Assembly (NCBI GenBank): GCA_029983495.1
Contig: JASBZJ010000029.1
Span: 1-12,687 of the forward strand
Direction of reading: 5' to 3'
Source: Porphyromonas sp.
Lineage (GTDB): Bacteria > Bacteroidota > Bacteroidia > Bacteroidales > Porphyromonadaceae
DNA length: 12,687 nucleotides
The position numbers and the translations under genes are program-made. The notes below the pieces were generated by a model. That model was not told the origin of the DNA. It did no database searches and saw nothing but the letters and a program-made list of their open reading frames with translations. This document shows positions 1-8,814 of this stretch, piece after piece. Every line of letters begins with the position of its first letter. Within the stretch, counting starts at the first letter, position 1.

Positions 1-959
1 AAATGAACTGGCATGGGAAATTTTTCGGGAGAAAAAGCCCTATGATTAGCTTTACCAAATATTACAACATGTGGAGGGGTGCTACCGAATGGGTAATAAT
101 TGGCTAAGCACTGTAACGACTCGATAAGTTGCTTGTACCCTTTGCGAGGGTCCGAAGCATTCATTGCTCCAAAAAGTATTAGCGTTGAACCAGAAGGAAA
201 ACCAAATTGAGTACGTGCTTCATATTTGTTATGCGGAACAAAATCGACTATGTTAGGGATATTAGCAACAGCATCGATATAGGCATTGCTAGGTGTAATT
301 CTGCTAATTTGTGCAAGAGTGGAAATCCACCTACTACAACCAACAAAAGCGGGTTTTAACTTGAGGTAAACATTACGCTTTTGTTCGAATATATACCGAG
401 CCATACACCTAGCGAATAAACTAGAGGTATAGGGGGTTTCGACTTCGAATGATGTACTAGGAGGATAACTACTATGATGGCATATTGCCGCTACATGCCA
501 CAGGTCGTGGAGGGTAAATACTACCTTTTTGTTTGCTTTAGCCAAATGTTTAAGGGAAGCCAGCGAAAGAAAACCTTGGTTGGAATAATGCACATGGATT
601 ACATCAGCTACTTGGCACAATGGATGCTTTAAAACATTGAACCCAAATAATGGAATTGATAACACAAAGGGTTTAAACCCTTTACATGAATGTGTTGCCA
701 TACTCCCTAAGGCTATTTCGGCAAGTTTATTAAAGGATGCTTTAACCCGATTTAGTTTACTTAAGGAAAGCAACGACTCAACAAATGGGTCGTTGCTTTC
801 TTTGTGTAAAACAAGCATATTGGCTTCAATTCCTGCTTCGCGTTGAGCCAACATAAGCCTATATGCTGCTATTGCTGCTCCTCCTATACTATCGCTTGTT
901 GAAAGATGAACTACTTTAAGTGCCGGCGATATTTTTTTATTAATACTCAGGTAATTCAT
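1..959 (-). CDS. GT-B fold glycosyltransferase (family 4-like), C-terminus cut by window edge
   Basis: The open frame runs from ATG at 957-959 to the window edge, giving 319 residues without a stop. The N-terminus has a beta strand and glycine turn (VVHLST, then SIGGAAIAAYRL at residues 24-35) typical of GT-B retaining glycosyltransferases. Residues 121-125 (IHVHY) and 148-162 (FTLHDLW, then ICHH) match a Bacteroidota subfamily that usually reads HDMW plus GCHY. IPN at 234-236, GA at 264-265 and DPRKGY at 270-275 are normal for the linker and the start of the donor-binding domain. The catalytic E-x7-E region lies outside the window. The start is the first Met after an in-frame stop. It lies 49 bases after the lipoprotein gene on the same strand, so it may be co-transcribed. 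It probably adds a sugar to a surface polysaccharide; donor and acceptor cannot be inferred. The family's usual cysteines just after CHH are missing. Confidence 0.85.
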   Translation of the reverse strand, partial: MNYLSINKKISPALKVVHLSTSDSIGGAAIAAYRLMLAQREAGIEANMLVLHKESNDPFVESLLSLSKLNRVKASFNKLAEIALGSMATHSCKGFKPFVLSIPLFGFNVLKHPLCQVADVIHVHYSNQGFLSLASLKHLAKANKKVVFTLHDLWHVAAICHHSSYPPSTSFEVETPYTSSLFARCMARYIFEQKRNVYLKLKPAFVGCSRWISTLAQISRITPSNAYIDAVANIPNIVDFVPHNKYEARTQFGFPSGSTLILFGAMNASDPRKGYKQLIESLQCLANYYPFGSTPPHVVIFGKANHRAFSPEKFPMPVH

Positions 960-1008
960 GGTATGGAGGACTATGCTAAAGAGTATAGGCTCTTATATAA
1001 TATGCCAA

Positions 1009-2682
1009 CTAGTTCACTATAAAGTTCGGGTTGTTACGAACATTACGGAATTCGATATCGTTACTCGCATAATCGCGTAGACGAAAATCCTTTTGTAAAG
1101 CCTCGTTTAGGAAATTACTTGCATTACGAGCATCGCCCTGGCGCGCTGCAACAATGGCACGAAGGTAATCGGTAATAGCATTAGGTTTTGTTATCTTGTC
1201 GAGTACATCAATTGCTTGTGCGTAGTTATTGGTAAGAATAAGTGCAATTGCCGCATTATTGCTAATGGTGTGTTTGTAGGCTTCGGCAGCTTGCGTAAAC
1301 TTACCTTGTTTTAACAATAGTAGGCCATAAACTTCCTGCGAAAGGTCGTCCTTTATATTGTTCCCAATAAGAGTTTCTGCATCGATCAAATTTCCCTTTT
1401 CTAATTTAATTAATGCAAGGTTTAATTTAGCTTCGGGTATTGTACCTAGGCTAATGGCAGTATTTAGCAAGGGTTCAGCTTTATCAGTTTCGTTATTTGA
1501 TAAATAGATAGCTGCTAAATTATTGTATGCACGAGGGTCTTTAGGAAAAAGGGTTAACGCATTACTATAAAGCTGCATGCGTTCGCTATAAGGTTGTAGT
1601 TCGGTAGCATATAGGTACTCTTCAATATTCAGTGCTTTGGGATTTGTAAGTAACAACTTACTGAGTTCGTTGTCGCTTTTCCCAATAGTTTCGATAGTTG
1701 CAATAATGCGAGAACGGCGCAATTTAGGAAGAATATCGGTGGCTAACTTATCGTAAACAACGCTTATATTTCTAATTTCACGTTCGCGCTCCTCGGGGTC
1801 GTTATACATTTCCAATACACGAAGAATAAGTTCCTTATCGGGCAAGTTGCTTGCCTGTACATAACGACGGAACCCTTCCCAATCCTGCGCTGTATAGTGT
1901 GCACCAAATGTTATTGTTTCGCTCCCCTCGATGTTCTTTTTTAGCAACGATGTAGTGTTCAGCTCGCGGTTTTTCGAAAGCTTTTCATTGAGTTTTACTC
2001 CTCCATCGGGCGAGGCATATGCTTGAACTTCGATAGATACATTTTGATTGTTATTCTCTTGGGCTTCTTCTACCCTTTTTTTCCAGTCTTTAAGATCTGT
2101 TTTTTCAAGTTCACTGCTACGAACATTGGCTTGTTCGATAAGAAAGTGTATATCAGCATCATATTTCTCGGTAATAATGCGTTGGAACTTATTACTTGCA
2201 ACATATGGAGTTGCACCCGAAAGCTGAGCTAATGTGGCGGTAGCTATTACTCCTTGAGTAAGCAATAGTTCGGGTAATGCCCGTTCCTTGCCATTATATA
2301 CTTCCTTTAAAGTGAGGTAAAGTTTGCCATTTTGCATGCGTGGGTTATAAGCAAATTGCGAGGAAAAAGTAAAATTTCCTCCGCTATTATAAGGCACAAC
2401 GGTATTGTTGCCATAAACTTGTTCGCCCTGTAGAGTATATGTTCCCCCCCAAACTTCGCTACTATTTATGCGCATCACAGGCATAACTTTTAACGAAGCC
2501 TTTTTATGAAACCATTTTTCGGGGATATGGAGGGTTATATTCGACTCAATATTTTGCCCCACTACCATTAAAGGTTCGGATTCAACAGATACTTGACGTG
2601 TATTAAGCGGACGAAGCTTTGGGCTACATGCCGATAATGTAAGTACCAAAGCAATTAAACTTACTTGAATTGTTTTGTGCAT
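1009..2682 (-). CDS. Outer-membrane lipoprotein with OmpA-like segment and TPR repeats
   Basis: The protein has 557 residues. A lipoprotein signal is clear: MHKT, a hydrophobic stretch, then the lipobox LSAC with the acylated Cys at 19. Residues just after the Cys (SPKLRP) are not acidic, so the Bacteroidota surface-export signal is absent and a periplasm-facing anchor is likelier. Residues 30-160 form a beta-rich domain I do not recognise. Around 216-240 the pattern VEVQAYASPDGG, then N-x2-LSKNRE, resembles the core of OmpA-like peptidoglycan-binding domains. The following DWEGFRRYV stretch (267-275) recalls OmpA-like proteins of Bacteroidetes cell surfaces. From about 350 to 545 come TPR-like helical pairs, including AYNNLAAIYLSNNETDKAEPLL. 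The architecture suggests an envelope scaffold. It follows the YfhO gene after 89 bases and precedes a glycosyltransferase. A possible own promoter lies just upstream. The exact function is unknown. Confidence 0.85.
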   Translation of the reverse strand: MHKTIQVSLIALVLTLSACSPKLRPLNTRQVSVESEPLMVVGQNIESNITLHIPEKWFHKKASLKVMPVMRINSSEVWGGTYTLQGEQVYGNNTVVPYNSGGNFTFSSQFAYNPRMQNGKLYLTLKEVYNGKERALPELLLTQGVIATATLAQLSGATPYVASNKFQRIITEKYDADIHFLIEQANVRSSELEKTDLKDWKKRVEEAQENNNQNVSIEVQAYASPDGGVKLNEKLSKNRELNTTSLLKKNIEGSETITFGAHYTAQDWEGFRRYVQASNLPDKELILRVLEMYNDPEEREREIRNISVVYDKLATDILPKLRRSRIIATIETIGKSDNELSKLLLTNPKALNIEEYLYATELQPYSERMQLYSNALTLFPKDPRAYNNLAAIYLSNNETDKAEPLLNTAISLGTIPEAKLNLALIKLEKGNLIDAETLIGNNIKDDLSQEVYGLLLLKQGKFTQAAEAYKHTISNNAAIALILTNNYAQAIDVLDKITKPNAITDYLRAIVAARQGDARNASNFLNEALQKDFRLRDYASNDIEFRNVRNNPNFIVN

Positions 2683-2714
2683 TGCTACAATTATTCTGTT
2701 ATTATGATTTCAAT

Positions 2715-2743
2715 CAAAGGTAATAAGCTTTTTATTCCTTCAG
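2715..2743 (-). promoter_or_regulatory. Possible Bacteroidota promoter for the TPR lipoprotein gene
   Basis: In the 89-base gap after the YfhO gene, the minus strand carries TACCTTTG (2715-2722), a full match to the TAnnTTTG -7 box. The -33 side is weak: CTG at 2741-2743 after an 18-base spacer, rather than TTG at about 20. The box would give a short leader before the ATG at 2682. It suggests an internal promoter in the minus-strand run. This is inferred from the motif only. Confidence 0.35.
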
Positions 2744-2771
2744 ATGGGAGGATATACATTATTTTGCAAAG

Positions 2772-5288
2772 CTAATTAGCACGCTTTTTTCGTTGCCAAA
2801 TATAGTAACCAATAGTGGAAAGGAGCAACAAAAGTAAAAGTGCGTTTGCTGTAAAAGCAATAGCTTCGGTAACGTGTAAGGAATATGGGTCGAAAACCAT
2901 TTTCATACGATAATTGCCCTTGGGAAGTATTATACCGCGCAAAACATAGTCGGTTCGTATAATAGGTAGGTTATCTGTTTTGTCGTCCTTTTCAATAAAA
3001 GCTTTCCAACCATGAGGATAATAGATTTGGCTAAACACAGCAAAAGCTGGTTGAGAAAGCTCAACATTGTATTCCATAGCATTTGGGGCAAACGACTGAA
3101 GGGAAAGAACGGCCAAGCTATCGGTAAGGGGAGGAAGCTTTTCAAGCTCGGGTGTAACAAATCGTTTGTCAATTACAGCAACGTCTCGTAAAGGTGTACT
3201 ATTTAAAGCTTCCATTTCCTCGTTAGCGTTATCCACGACCTTAATACTTTTTGTAAACCATGCTGAACCAAACGCATCAGGGTTTGTTTGAACTGTAGTT
3301 TGCCCATTATTTGATGGAACAATGATATACTTTGTATTAAGCATGTTAATTACTTGAGGATTTAACTTAACCAATTGATGGTCGATGAGATCCTGATAAC
3401 GTTGAAGTTTTGCTGCATGATAGCCACCAACACTCCTATGCCATCGGCTCGTTGAAGCATCATTAAAAGTATTCACACTAAGGTTAAGTACACGGTATGT
3501 AGGTTCTTTGTCCTTTAATATTTGCAAGTCGGCTTGTGTTGGCGCATTATGTTGAGCTACGTTAGTAACAAACATATCGTCGTGTAGGTATCGTTTACAA
3601 ACAGTCCACAAATCAACAAACGATATTGCCCCAACAAGTGTAACCATGGCAATCGCCCCAATACGTTTTTTTACGAAAAGGAAAAGTACTACCAACGAAA
3701 GGATTGCAATAAAAAAGCTACGCCAGGCATCGCTAACAAGTAAGCTTCGACGAACGGCCTGCAACGACTGCATAAATCCACTGTAACGAGCATCGCTTAG
3801 TAAGAGTTGGTTAAACTGAAGGGCTTCCTGTTTCGATAGGAAGTTGCCGAACAAATTAGGCGCAACACCCATAAGGAATAATACTAGTAAAGGTAAACCA
3901 AACGAAACTATTAGGGCAACCCTGTTCTTTAATAGCTGTTGAGGTTGCCTAATAACTTCCACCAAGGCTAATGTTGCAAGGGCAGGAATAGTAAACTCGG
4001 CAATTACAAGTATTGACGATACAGCTCGGAATTTATTGTACAAGGGAATATAGTCAATAAAAAAATCGGTTAGGGGCATAAAGTTTTTTCCCCACGAAAG
4101 TAATATCGATAGTATTGTACAAGCAAGTAACACCCACTTTGTAGATCCCCTAACAATAAAACAACCTAGAATAAATAACATCACCACAAACACGCCCACA
4201 TATACAGGACCCGAAGTAAAAGGCTGATTTCCCCAATATGCGGGAACATTATTTAAACCGGCTTGGTATTCAGAGCTAGCTTTTTCAAGAGCTTTACGAT
4301 GTAAGGCAAGTGGCTCCGAAGCACCACCCCGTATATTTGGGGTTAACAAGCTCCAAGTTTCACCAATTCCGTAGCTCCATTGCGTAATGTATTCTTTTTG
4401 CAATCCAACATTCGAAACATCGCTAGTTTGGCTTTCGCCTTCTTTAACCAAAGTTAGTTCACTGCCACCACGCATAGTTTCCTTGCTATAAGTATAAGTA
4501 TGGTACAAATTAGTTGCATTTATGGCTATACCCCCTAAACCTGCAAGAAGTGCTACACCCGTTGACGTGAGAAATGTTTTATACTGCTTTGTACGAATTG
4601 TCTCAACCAAGCAACCAATTACAAATGCTAGCATTACAAAAAGAAAGTAATATGTCATTTGTAGGTGGTTGGCCAGCAATTGAATAGCTGTAAAAAAGAA
4701 TAAAACAAAAGCACCTAAAAGATACTTACGCCTATAGATAAGAACCAACCCTCCAATGGTGGGAGGGATATAGGCTAATACCATAAGCTTCCAAATATGC
4801 CCCGCAGCAATAAGTATTACGAAATAACTCGAAAATGCCCAAAACAATGCCCCAAAAACTGCTAGTAAATCGCTTGTTCGCATACACTTTAGGAAGATAA
4901 AACCACCTATCATCAATGCAAAAAGAAGCCATGGATAGGAGCCGAGTATATTTAATGGAGTACGAAGTGTATACACCTTCTCCATAGTTTCGATTCCTTT
5001 TAGCGAAGGGTAAGTGGGTGCGATTTGGTACATGGGCATTCCCCCGAAAAGGCTATTCGTCCAATAGCTCACACTATCGGGATACTTTTCCATAAACATT
5101 CGCACATCACTTCCATTACCCGAAACCGATTCTACATCCACACGGTAAAGTTCTCGCCCTTCAATCGAAGCTGGGAGAAAGTAAACAATAGAAACAATAG
5201 CAAAAAAAACGACTATTGATAGATAACGAAAAAAGGCAAACCATCCATCCTTAGCAGTAAAGAAGGGGTGTTGAAAGGTATTTTTCAT
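2772..5288 (-). CDS. YfhO-family polytopic membrane protein (GT-C-like)
   Basis: The protein has 838 residues with about a dozen hydrophobic segments: near 23-40, 119-133, 141-162, 168-184, 190-206, 211-228, 243-257, 361-378, 384-399, 424-445, 458-474, 522-539 and 545-560. A large soluble region follows (about 565-805), then a last membrane span (811-831) ending in RKKR. Residues 414-424 (IPLYNKFRAVS) match the conserved loop of the YfhO family (PF09586). D51 in the first outer loop sits where GT-C enzymes often carry an acidic residue. In Bacillus and Listeria, YfhO proteins work with a CsbB-type enzyme to add sugars to cell-wall polymers from lipid-linked donors on the outer membrane face. 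By analogy this may be a periplasm-facing transferase, but its substrate here is unknown. It starts 27 bases after the GT2 gene, consistent with one operon. Confidence 0.85.
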   Translation of the reverse strand: MKNTFQHPFFTAKDGWFAFFRYLSIVVFFAIVSIVYFLPASIEGRELYRVDVESVSGNGSDVRMFMEKYPDSVSYWTNSLFGGMPMYQIAPTYPSLKGIETMEKVYTLRTPLNILGSYPWLLFALMIGGFIFLKCMRTSDLLAVFGALFWAFSSYFVILIAAGHIWKLMVLAYIPPTIGGLVLIYRRKYLLGAFVLFFFTAIQLLANHLQMTYYFLFVMLAFVIGCLVETIRTKQYKTFLTSTGVALLAGLGGIAINATNLYHTYTYSKETMRGGSELTLVKEGESQTSDVSNVGLQKEYITQWSYGIGETWSLLTPNIRGGASEPLALHRKALEKASSEYQAGLNNVPAYWGNQPFTSGPVYVGVFVVMLFILGCFIVRGSTKWVLLACTILSILLSWGKNFMPLTDFFIDYIPLYNKFRAVSSILVIAEFTIPALATLALVEVIRQPQQLLKNRVALIVSFGLPLLVLFLMGVAPNLFGNFLSKQEALQFNQLLLSDARYSGFMQSLQAVRRSLLVSDAWRSFFIAILSLVVLFLFVKKRIGAIAMVTLVGAISFVDLWTVCKRYLHDDMFVTNVAQHNAPTQADLQILKDKEPTYRVLNLSVNTFNDASTSRWHRSVGGYHAAKLQRYQDLIDHQLVKLNPQVINMLNTKYIIVPSNNGQTTVQTNPDAFGSAWFTKSIKVVDNANEEMEALNSTPLRDVAVIDKRFVTPELEKLPPLTDSLAVLSLQSFAPNAMEYNVELSQPAFAVFSQIYYPHGWKAFIEKDDKTDNLPIIRTDYVLRGIILPKGNYRMKMVFDPYSLHVTEAIAFTANALLLLLLLSTIGYYIWQRKKRAN

Positions 5289-5315
5289 AAAGGAATTGAA
5301 TGAGTGAAGAAGAAA

Positions 5316-6323
5316 CTAATTATAAAAAGTTTTCTCGAAGGCCGAAAATTCTTTACCACGAAGAATATAACAACGCCATAGTGCTACTAAAAAGCCCGAA
5401 CCATAACCTGTTATTTGTATGAATGTTGCAACTAAGCTTAGTAATGCTACCTTTAAGTTTTTAGTACTATGTAATGCATCAGTAAATACAATGCATGCGA
5501 ACAAAGCTAATACAACAAGTAGAATGGGGTAAAAACACGAAAATACCACAAGCAGTACAAAGAGTGTAGTTGCCATAGCAGGTAATGTATGAACCAATTC
5601 CATACTATGCGGGTGCCGTTTTTCCAAATGAATGCGAGCAATTCCACTATTAAAAACCTGTTTGTAGAATTTCTTGAAATCAACCCTTCGCTTATGGTAC
5701 ACCCATGCCTCTTCAAGTAAGTACACTTTTGCGTTTGCTCCGTATGCACGTAAGCAAAAATCGATATCCTCACCAAAACGCATAGTTACATCAAAGCCAC
5801 GTAATTGTTCGAACAATGTTGTGCGACAACCCATATTAAATGTTCGCGGGCAATATCGCCCTGCATGAACTTTTTTTCCCCGAATACCACCAGTTGTAAT
5901 AACCGAGGTCATTGAGTAATTAATTGCTTTTTGTATAGGGGTAAAGTCTTCATGAGCCGTATCGGGGCCACCAAAAAGGTCAATAGAGGGATTGTTTAGT
6001 AATGCTCTATTTACAATAGCCATGTAATGGCGAGGCAGAACAACATCACTATCTAAAAAGATTAAATAAGCACCTTTTGCACTTTGTACCCCTACATTAC
6101 GAGCATTCGAGGGTCCCCCATTTGGAATGGCTTTATAGGTAATCGAAAGTTGCTGTTGATATGGTTTAATTACACCATCACAGGGTAAGCTACTGCCATC
6201 TTCAACAATAATAATTTCGAAGTTTTTTTCGGATTGTACTACTAAGCTCTCGAGAAGTTCTTCAACTTCCTGAGGTCTATTGTACACAGGAACGACAAAA
6301 CTTATGAACAAAGGGGTACCCAT
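5316..6323 (-). CDS. Membrane-anchored family 2 glycosyltransferase
   Basis: The protein has 335 residues. A GT-A domain occupies about residues 5-230: VVPVYNRP at 10-17, EDGSS at 41-45, the NGGPSNARNVG nucleotide-binding stretch at 68-78, and the DSD metal-binding motif at 91-93 (LIFLDSDVVLP). GEDIDFCLR at 184-192 supplies the likely catalytic acid residues. The C-terminal third is hydrophobic (about 246-282 and 292-317), giving two or three membrane spans, so the catalytic domain should face the cytoplasm. The metal motif is DSD followed by VVLP, not the DADLQ-type motif of dolichol- or polyprenyl-phosphate glycosyltransferases, which argues against a simple CsbB/GtrB role despite the adjacent YfhO gene. 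It lies 17 bases after cysS and 27 before the YfhO gene on the same strand, so co-transcription is likely. Sugar donor and acceptor are unknown. Confidence 0.88.
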   Translation of the reverse strand: MGTPLFISFVVPVYNRPQEVEELLESLVVQSEKNFEIIIVEDGSSLPCDGVIKPYQQQLSITYKAIPNGGPSNARNVGVQSAKGAYLIFLDSDVVLPRHYMAIVNRALLNNPSIDLFGGPDTAHEDFTPIQKAINYSMTSVITTGGIRGKKVHAGRYCPRTFNMGCRTTLFEQLRGFDVTMRFGEDIDFCLRAYGANAKVYLLEEAWVYHKRRVDFKKFYKQVFNSGIARIHLEKRHPHSMELVHTLPAMATTLFVLLVVFSCFYPILLVVLALFACIVFTDALHSTKNLKVALLSLVATFIQITGYGSGFLVALWRCYILRGKEFSAFEKTFYN

Positions 6324-6340
6324 AGATACTTAAATTAAGA

Positions 6341-7828
6341 CTAAACTTCCAACGTCCACTCTGCCCCCTCTTTTGTATCCTTTACCGTAAAGCCTAGTTC
6401 CTTTAAATAGTCGCGAATTTTATCCGAAGTTCCCCAATCTTTTCGGGTTTTAGCCTCTTGGCGAACATCCAAAAGCAAGTCCACCGCTCCAGCATAAGCT
6501 TTTTCTCGATTAGGATTTGTTGTTGATAATTCTGCAACGTTGGCCAACCCCAATATATCAAAGCAATAGGTTTTTAGTAGCTCTTTAAATTGGTCAAGTG
6601 CCTCCTGGGTTAGGGTTTCCTCGTTATTCTTTATTCTATGAACCATACGAACCATATCGAAAAGTGTAGCAATAACACTCGGGGTATTTAAATCATCGTT
6701 CATAGCCTCGGCAAGTTGTTTTCCATAAACCGTAACATCAAAGGAGTTCTTATCACTCGCTTTTAATGATTCGAGCATGGTTGTTGCTTCCATAAGGCGT
6801 AACAATCCTTTCGAAGCCGCCTCTAATGCATCATTACTGAAATCAACGGTTCCTCTATAGTGTGCACTTAGCATAAAGAAGCGTATGGTCATTGGTGAAT
6901 AGGGGCGTTGAAGTTTAGGGTGATTTCCTGTAAAAAACTCTTCCAAGGTTATAAAGTTGCCAAGGCTTTTACCCATTTTTTTCCCTTCAACGGTTAGCAT
7001 ATTGTTATGCATCCAATAACGAACCATGGGTCTACCCTCTTCGGCGGCTCGTGCTTGAGCAATTTCGCACTCATGGTGAGGAAAAACTAAATCCATTCCT
7101 CCTCCATGAATATCAAATTCATCGCCCAAATATTTATGTCCCATAGCCGTGCATTCGCAATGCCACCCTGGGAATCCCATTCCCCAAGGGCTAGGCCATC
7201 TCATAATATGTTCGGGCGATGCATTTTTCCAAAGTGCAAAATCAAGTGGGTTGTGCTTTTCATCTTGCCCTTGGAGGGAACGGGTATTCGACACCATGTC
7301 CTCTATTTTACGTTGGCTCAGTATTCCATAACCATAGGCTTTATCGTACTTCTCAACATCAAAATACACCGAGCCATTACTTACATAAGCAAAACCAGCG
7401 TCAAGAATTTTTTCCACCAGTTGGATTTGTTCAATAATGTGCCCACTGGCTTGAGGCTCAATACTTGGGGACAGTACATTTAGTGCATCCATTGCTTGAT
7501 GGTAACGAACGGTGTAATAATGAGCTACCTCCATAGGTTCAAGTTGTTCCAAGCGTGCTTTTTTTGCAATTTTATCTTCCCCGTCATCGGCATCCGCCTC
7601 AAGGTGACCAACATCGGTTATATTCCTTACGTACCTAACCTTATAACCTAGGTACGAAAGGTATCGAAAAAGAACATCGAATGTTACAGCAGGCCGAGCA
7701 TGACCTAAATGCGGATCCCCATAAACTGTAGGGCCACAAACGTAAAGTCCAACAAAAGGTTCGTGCAAAGGAACAAACTGCTCTTTTTTTCGGGTAAGCG
7801 TATTATAGATATAGAGTGGGTGCTCCAT
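6341..7828 (-). CDS. cysS: Cysteine--tRNA ligase
   Basis: Cytoplasmic class I aminoacyl-tRNA synthetase that charges tRNA-Cys with cysteine using ATP. The 495-residue length fits bacterial CysRS. The signature [16 protein letters not shown] spans residues 31-46, with HLGH (40-43) as the HIGH motif. The cysteine-binding zinc site is intact by alignment to the E. coli enzyme: C31, C226 in [11 protein letters not shown]251 and E255 in HHECE. The second ATP-binding motif is KMGKS (284-288), a variant of KMSKS. The C-terminus carries the usual anticodon-binding helical region ([20 protein letters not shown]). The ATG at 7826-7828 begins [10 protein letters not shown], in register with the family. 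It heads a minus-strand run of envelope genes and has a well-formed promoter about 35 bases upstream. Confidence 0.98.
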   Translation of the reverse strand: MEHPLYIYNTLTRKKEQFVPLHEPFVGLYVCGPTVYGDPHLGHARPAVTFDVLFRYLSYLGYKVRYVRNITDVGHLEADADDGEDKIAKKARLEQLEPMEVAHYYTVRYHQAMDALNVLSPSIEPQASGHIIEQIQLVEKILDAGFAYVSNGSVYFDVEKYDKAYGYGILSQRKIEDMVSNTRSLQGQDEKHNPLDFALWKNASPEHIMRWPSPWGMGFPGWHCECTAMGHKYLGDEFDIHGGGMDLVFPHHECEIAQARAAEEGRPMVRYWMHNNMLTVEGKKMGKSLGNFITLEEFFTGNHPKLQRPYSPMTIRFFMLSAHYRGTVDFSNDALEAASKGLLRLMEATTMLESLKASDKNSFDVTVYGKQLAEAMNDDLNTPSVIATLFDMVRMVHRIKNNEETLTQEALDQFKELLKTYCFDILGLANVAELSTTNPNREKAYAGAVDLLLDVRQEAKTRKDWGTSDKIRDYLKELGFTVKDTKEGAEWTLEV

Positions 7829-7862
7829 AGTAATCGTATTCTAATTAAAAAACTTCTTCTTA

Positions 7863-7893
7863 CAAAAGTACTACTTATTTAGTGCCTATGCAA
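7863..7893 (-). promoter_or_regulatory. Bacteroidota-type promoter for cysS
   Basis: On the minus strand, TTG (7891-7893) is followed by a 20-base spacer and TACTTTTG (7863-7870), matching the Bacteroidota -33 TTG and -7 TAnnTTTG consensus. Transcription would begin near 7857, giving a leader of about 28 bases before the cysS ATG. This is the best-formed promoter in the window and probably drives cysS with the genes after it. Confidence 0.6.
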
Positions 7894-8021
7894 CCAACTA
7901 AAGCAGTACTCATTATAATACAATGTGTAGCTAAGTACTTGTTTGTACTGTGTGAATCTTTTTCCATGCTCAATATTGTATGTTGCCCAGTTATCAATAC
8001 ATTATACTGCAGGCGTCCTCT

Positions 8022-8774
8022 CTATTCGAAGTTTATGGTAAACATTATCATTCTGGTTGAAGCTCGTTTTATGGTTTGTGTGTATATTAACCTATTGTCA
8101 TCGATAAGCTCAGGTCGGTTATACTCAATAACATTTGGAATTCCATAACCAAACGTTAGTTCGGGGCATAGTTTAAAAAAATGGAGGTATATATCGCATC
8201 CAACCCCTATTTTCATACCATAGTCTACTAACTTAAACTTTATAGGCGAAGCTACACGCTGACCAATTTGAAACGCTGTATATGGTCCTGCAATTATATA
8301 CGGACGCATATTATTGAGCCGTTGCGAACTATACTTTACAAGCAAGGGTAATTCAATCATATTACTTCGTAAATCGAATCGGTCTATTTGCTCTTTTTTT
8401 TCATTAGCAAAGGCTATTGAACGTTCTCCTAAATGGAGAGTTGGAACCAAGCGAACATCTAAATCGAGTATTGGGGAATAATTTAGAATTATTCCTACTG
8501 AAAAGCCTGGCGAAAACATTTCCATTTCGCCAAATATCGAGCTACCACTTTCGGATATGGCACTATTCTTCCCAAAATTCTGAATTACCATATCCTGCGT
8601 ATGAGTTCCCACATGAAAACCTAAATGGAATCGACGATAATCAGCATAAGGACGGTTCTTGGGTTTTTCCCTTTGGCTATAGGCTGTATAAGGGCTTATA
8701 AGCACGATACACAGCAAAGCAAAAATAACATTTAGTACTTGTGAAAAGTTTTTTGCTAACGACTTCCTAGTCAT
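8022..8774 (-). CDS. porT: PorT-family outer membrane beta-barrel protein (type IX secretion)
   Basis: The protein has 250 residues. The N-terminus (1-34) is a Sec signal peptide: basic start, a hydrophobic stretch (VIFALLCIVLI), and likely cleavage near AYS-Q at 33-34. The mature start RPYADYRRFHLGFHVGTHTQDM (from residue 41) is a hallmark of the Bacteroidota PorT/SprT family. Alternating strands with aromatic edges follow (FSVGIILNY, YIIAGPYTAFQIG, MKIGVGCDIYLHFF), and the chain ends in a beta strand (MIMFTINFE), as in small eight-stranded barrels. PorT is needed for type IX secretion in Porphyromonas gingivalis and SprT for gliding in Flavobacterium. That role follows from family membership; no other secretion genes are in the window, as is common because these genes are scattered. 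The gene is divergent from upp. No terminator is visible in the 193 bases before cysS, so some read-through is possible. Confidence 0.82.
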   Translation of the reverse strand: MTRKSLAKNFSQVLNVIFALLCIVLISPYTAYSQREKPKNRPYADYRRFHLGFHVGTHTQDMVIQNFGKNSAISESGSSIFGEMEMFSPGFSVGIILNYSPILDLDVRLVPTLHLGERSIAFANEKKEQIDRFDLRSNMIELPLLVKYSSQRLNNMRPYIIAGPYTAFQIGQRVASPIKFKLVDYGMKIGVGCDIYLHFFKLCPELTFGYGIPNVIEYNRPELIDDNRLIYTQTIKRASTRMIMFTINFE

Positions 8775-8814
8775 CCTTTTTGTTTGGTATTTTCCCTTAG
8801 AACGTTATTCCCCG

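Noticed and set aside
637..846. A 69-residue plus-strand open frame
   Set aside because: It is antisense to the glycosyltransferase frame, which continues through the whole stretch with family motifs.
960..1008. Hairpin AAGAG-CCTATA-CTCTT between the lipoprotein and glycosyltransferase genes
   Set aside because: The stem is only five base pairs and no T run follows, so it supports neither a terminator nor an attenuator.
7106..7483. A 125-residue plus-strand open frame inside cysS
   Set aside because: It lies opposite the conserved catalytic region of cysS, has no recognisable domain or signal, and its composition follows the opposite strand's codons.
7829..8021. Possible terminator or small RNA between porT and cysS
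   Set aside because: Only weak stems such as AGTAC/GTACT were found on the minus strand, without a T run; nothing resembles a tRNA or a known riboswitch.
7882..8148. An 88-residue plus-strand open frame with hydrophobic stretches, between cysS and porT
   Set aside because: Nearly half lies antisense to porT and it covers the cysS promoter; its hydrophobicity reflects AT-rich sequence and no homologue is recognised.
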